NCBI GenBank assembly: GCA_045543095.1
Contig: JAZQMC010000009.1
Span: 52,363 to 116,362 of the forward strand
DNA: 64,000 nucleotides
Origin: Fimenecus sp045543095
GTDB taxonomy: Bacteria > Bacillota > Clostridia > Oscillospirales > Acutalibacteraceae
Direction: 5' to 3'
Shown here: positions 62,253 to 64,000 of the stretch, piece after piece
Layout of the letters: the number at the start of each line of letters is the position of its first letter
Position numbering within the stretch: position 1 is the first letter of the stretch
The notes under the pieces: model-generated
Databases searched by the model: none
What the model was told of the DNA's origin: nothing
What the model saw: only the letters and a program-made list of their open reading frames with translations
Position numbers and translations under genes: made by a program

Positions 62253-63566
62253 TTATATTACTTTTTTAGTTGAAGATTTACCAATATTCTTTGATGTCAG
62301 TATATTGGGCTTTCTGTTAACGTCACGCAATATTTCCGGCTCTGCACCGTTTTCAACACAGTCCTTTGTGATAATAACCTTGGTTATTGTGTGGTCTGAC
62401 GGAGTTTCATACATTATACCTGTAAGAACACTCTCCATAATACCGCGAAGTCCGCGAGCACCCGTTTTCTTCTCAAGTGTTTTTTCAGCGATTGCCACAA
62501 GTGCATCGTCAGTAAACTCAAGTTCAACATCATCCATATTGAATAACGCTTTAAACTGCTTGAGAAGAGCATTTTTAGGCTCTGAAAGAATTTTAATCAA
62601 ATCTTCTTTAGTAAGCTGTTGAAGTGCTGTTATAACCGGAACACGACCCACAAGTTCGGGAATAAGACCGAATTTTACTAAATCCTGTGCGATAACCTTT
62701 GAATAAACATCTTCATTCTCGAATTCAGCTTTATTCTTAATTTCTGCACCAAAGCCGAGTCCTGAATTACCTGCACGCTTTTCAACGATTTTTTCAATAC
62801 CGTCAAAAGCACCACCACAGATAAAGAGAATATTTGATGTATCAATCTGAATGAACTCTTGCTGAGGATGTTTTCTGCCACCTTGCGGAGGAACATTTGA
62901 AACTGTACCCTCAAGAATTTTGAGAAGTGCCTGCTGAACACCTTCACCGCTCACATCACGGGTAATTGATGGGTTTTCACTCTTACGGGCAATCTTATCA
63001 ATTTCATCAACATAGATAATACCGCGTTCTGCTTTTTCAATATCGTAATCTGCCGCTTGAATAAGCTTTAAGAGGATATTTTCAACATCTTCACCAACAT
63101 AACCTGCTTCTGTAAGGGTTGTTGCATCTGCAATAGCAAACGGAACATCAATAATCTTTGCAAGAGTTTGTGCAAGAGCAGTTTTGCCAACACCTGTTGG
63201 ACCTAAAAGAACAACATTACTCTTCTGGATTTCAACATCGGTGGTACTACCGTGATATATTCTTTTGTAATGATTATAAACCGCAACACTTAAAGCTTTT
63301 TTTGCTTTTTCTTGCCCTACAACATACTCGTCAAGAGCAGCCTTAATCTCTTGCGGTTTAGGAAGAACTTTTTCTTCAAGCTTAACCTTTTTGCCTGAAG
63401 CCCTACGTGATGCACCCGCATTCTCATCAATTATACCCATACAAAGTTCTATACATTCGTCACAGATATAAACGCCGGGGCCAGCAATAAGCTTATCAAC
63501 CTGTTCCTGCGTTTTACCGCAAAAAGAACAGCGAACAGCTCTTTCTTTATCGTTATCTCTTGCCAT
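62253..63566 (-). CDS. clpX: ClpX, AAA+ unfoldase of the ClpXP protease
   Basis: Recognises, unfolds and feeds substrates to ClpP. 437 residues: N-terminal zinc domain with Cys13/Cys16 (CSFC) and Cys35/Cys38 (CDEC), Walker A GPTGVGKT at 122-129, Walker B IIYVDEIDK, the pore loop AGYVGEDV, and the ClpP-docking loop region (IGF-type loop replaced by segment NSGLGFGAEI). ATG 63566 follows AAGGAG; 15 bases after clpP. Confidence 0.96.
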   Translation of the reverse strand: MARDNDKERAVRCSFCGKTQEQVDKLIAGPGVYICDECIELCMGIIDENAGASRRASGKKVKLEEKVLPKPQEIKAALDEYVVGQEKAKKALSVAVYNHYKRIYHGSTTDVEIQKSNVVLLGPTGVGKTALAQTLAKIIDVPFAIADATTLTEAGYVGEDVENILLKLIQAADYDIEKAERGIIYVDEIDKIARKSENPSITRDVSGEGVQQALLKILEGTVSNVPPQGGRKHPQQEFIQIDTSNILFICGGAFDGIEKIVEKRAGNSGLGFGAEIKNKAEFENEDVYSKVIAQDLVKFGLIPELVGRVPVITALQQLTKEDLIKILSEPKNALLKQFKALFNMDDVELEFTDDALVAIAEKTLEKKTGARGLRGIMESVLTGIMYETPSDHTITKVIITKDCVENGAEPEILRDVNRKPNILTSKNIGKSSTKKVI

Positions 63567-63581
63567 AAACAAGCTCCTTAA

Positions 63582-64000
63582 TTATCTCTTATAAAAAACC
63601 TTATCAACAATACCGTAATCCATTGCTTCCTGAGCTGAAAGCCAGTTGTCACGCTCAGTATCAACCGCAATCTGTTCAACAGGTTTTCCTGTGTTTTCAG
63701 CAAGGATTTTATTAAGCTTATCCCTTGTTCTGAGAATATGCTCAGCAGCAATTTTAATATCAGTTGCCTGCCCCTTTGCTCCGCCTAATGGCTGATGAAT
63801 CATAATTTCGCTGTTAGGAAGCGCAAATCTTTTTCCCTTTGCGCCTGATGAGAGCAAGAATGCACCCATACTTGCAGCCATACCCATACAAATAGTAGAA
63901 ACATCACATTTGATGTACTGCATTGTATCGTAAATTGCCATACCTGCAGTTACGGAGCCGCCGGGGCTGTTGATATAAAAGCTGATATCCTTTTCACTGT
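63582..64000 (-). CDS. clpP: ClpP protease catalytic subunit (5' part cut by window edge)
   Basis: Serine peptidase barrel partner of ClpX. Only the last 138 codons are inside the window; the frame is open to position 64000, so the gene starts outside. Visible: NSPGGSVTAGMAIYDTM, catalytic serine in GMAASMGAFLL, catalytic histidine in MIHQPLGG, and the aspartate in DTERDNWLSA. Directly followed by clpX, the usual pair. Confidence 0.95.
   Translation of the reverse strand, partial: SEKDISFYINSPGGSVTAGMAIYDTMQYIKCDVSTICMGMAASMGAFLLSSGAKGKRFALPNSEIMIHQPLGGAKGQATDIKIAAEHILRTRDKLNKILAENTGKPVEQIAVDTERDNWLSAQEAMDYGIVDKVFYKR

Overview
The window looks like a chromosomal segment of a low-GC, spore-forming Clostridia bacterium, most plausibly a gut- or rumen-type Oscillospirales/Ruminococcaceae relative. 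The AT-rich sequence, the IspH fused to ribosomal protein S1, a SpoIVB sporulation protease, a Dpp/Opp-type peptide importer and BspA-like leucine-rich surface proteins support this (inference, no search was run). No phage, plasmid, CRISPR, tRNA or rRNA genes were seen. Almost all genes lie on the minus strand; only a small membrane protein, ackA, a two-gene membrane redox operon, serC and serA are on the plus strand.

Layout. 1-3.6 kb: truncated ligA, a small membrane protein and a family 27 alpha-galactosidase. 3.7-9.2 kb: minus operon rpiR-like regulator, HI0933-family flavoprotein, cmk, plsC, ispH-rpsA. 9.3-11.8 kb: tmcAL divergent from ackA. 11.8-13.5 kb: tagGH-type polymer exporter. 13.6-29.6 kb: one long co-directional run that starts with a 2520-residue surface subtilase and continues with a lipoprotein, OppA, OppB, OppC, OppD, OppF and a small membrane protein, ending at a hairpin terminator; I read it as a protein-digestion and peptide-uptake unit. 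29.8-32.0 kb: plus-strand operon with a NapH-like iron-sulfur membrane protein fused to a thioredoxin domain. 32.1-32.3 kb: a structured, GC-richer intergenic repeat.

32.4-41.1 kb: six secreted or anchored proteins of unclear function. Two carry TlpA-like thioredoxin domains, two more are lipoproteins or membrane-anchored proteins with Ig-like or PPC-like folds, and three share a C-terminal module (four copies in all) that I do not recognise. This is the least explained part of the window and my best candidate for an undescribed system: an extracellular thiol-redox set possibly fed by the neighbouring iron-sulfur/thioredoxin membrane protein.

41.2-64 kb is housekeeping: spoIVB; pfkA-aroK; lon-engB-lysA-dnaE; serC and serA with a hairpin-rich intergenic region; an operon of an LCP-like protein, a transglutaminase-like protein, folE, folP, folB, folK and a DEDDh exonuclease; a polyprenyl-phosphate sugar transferase; an EamA transporter; clpX and the 3' part of clpP. 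Promoter calls are by eye from -35/-10 hexamers with 17-18 bp spacers. Gene starts were moved to the ATG/GTG/TTG best supported by a Shine-Dalgarno sequence or by family start where the longest reading frame was too long.
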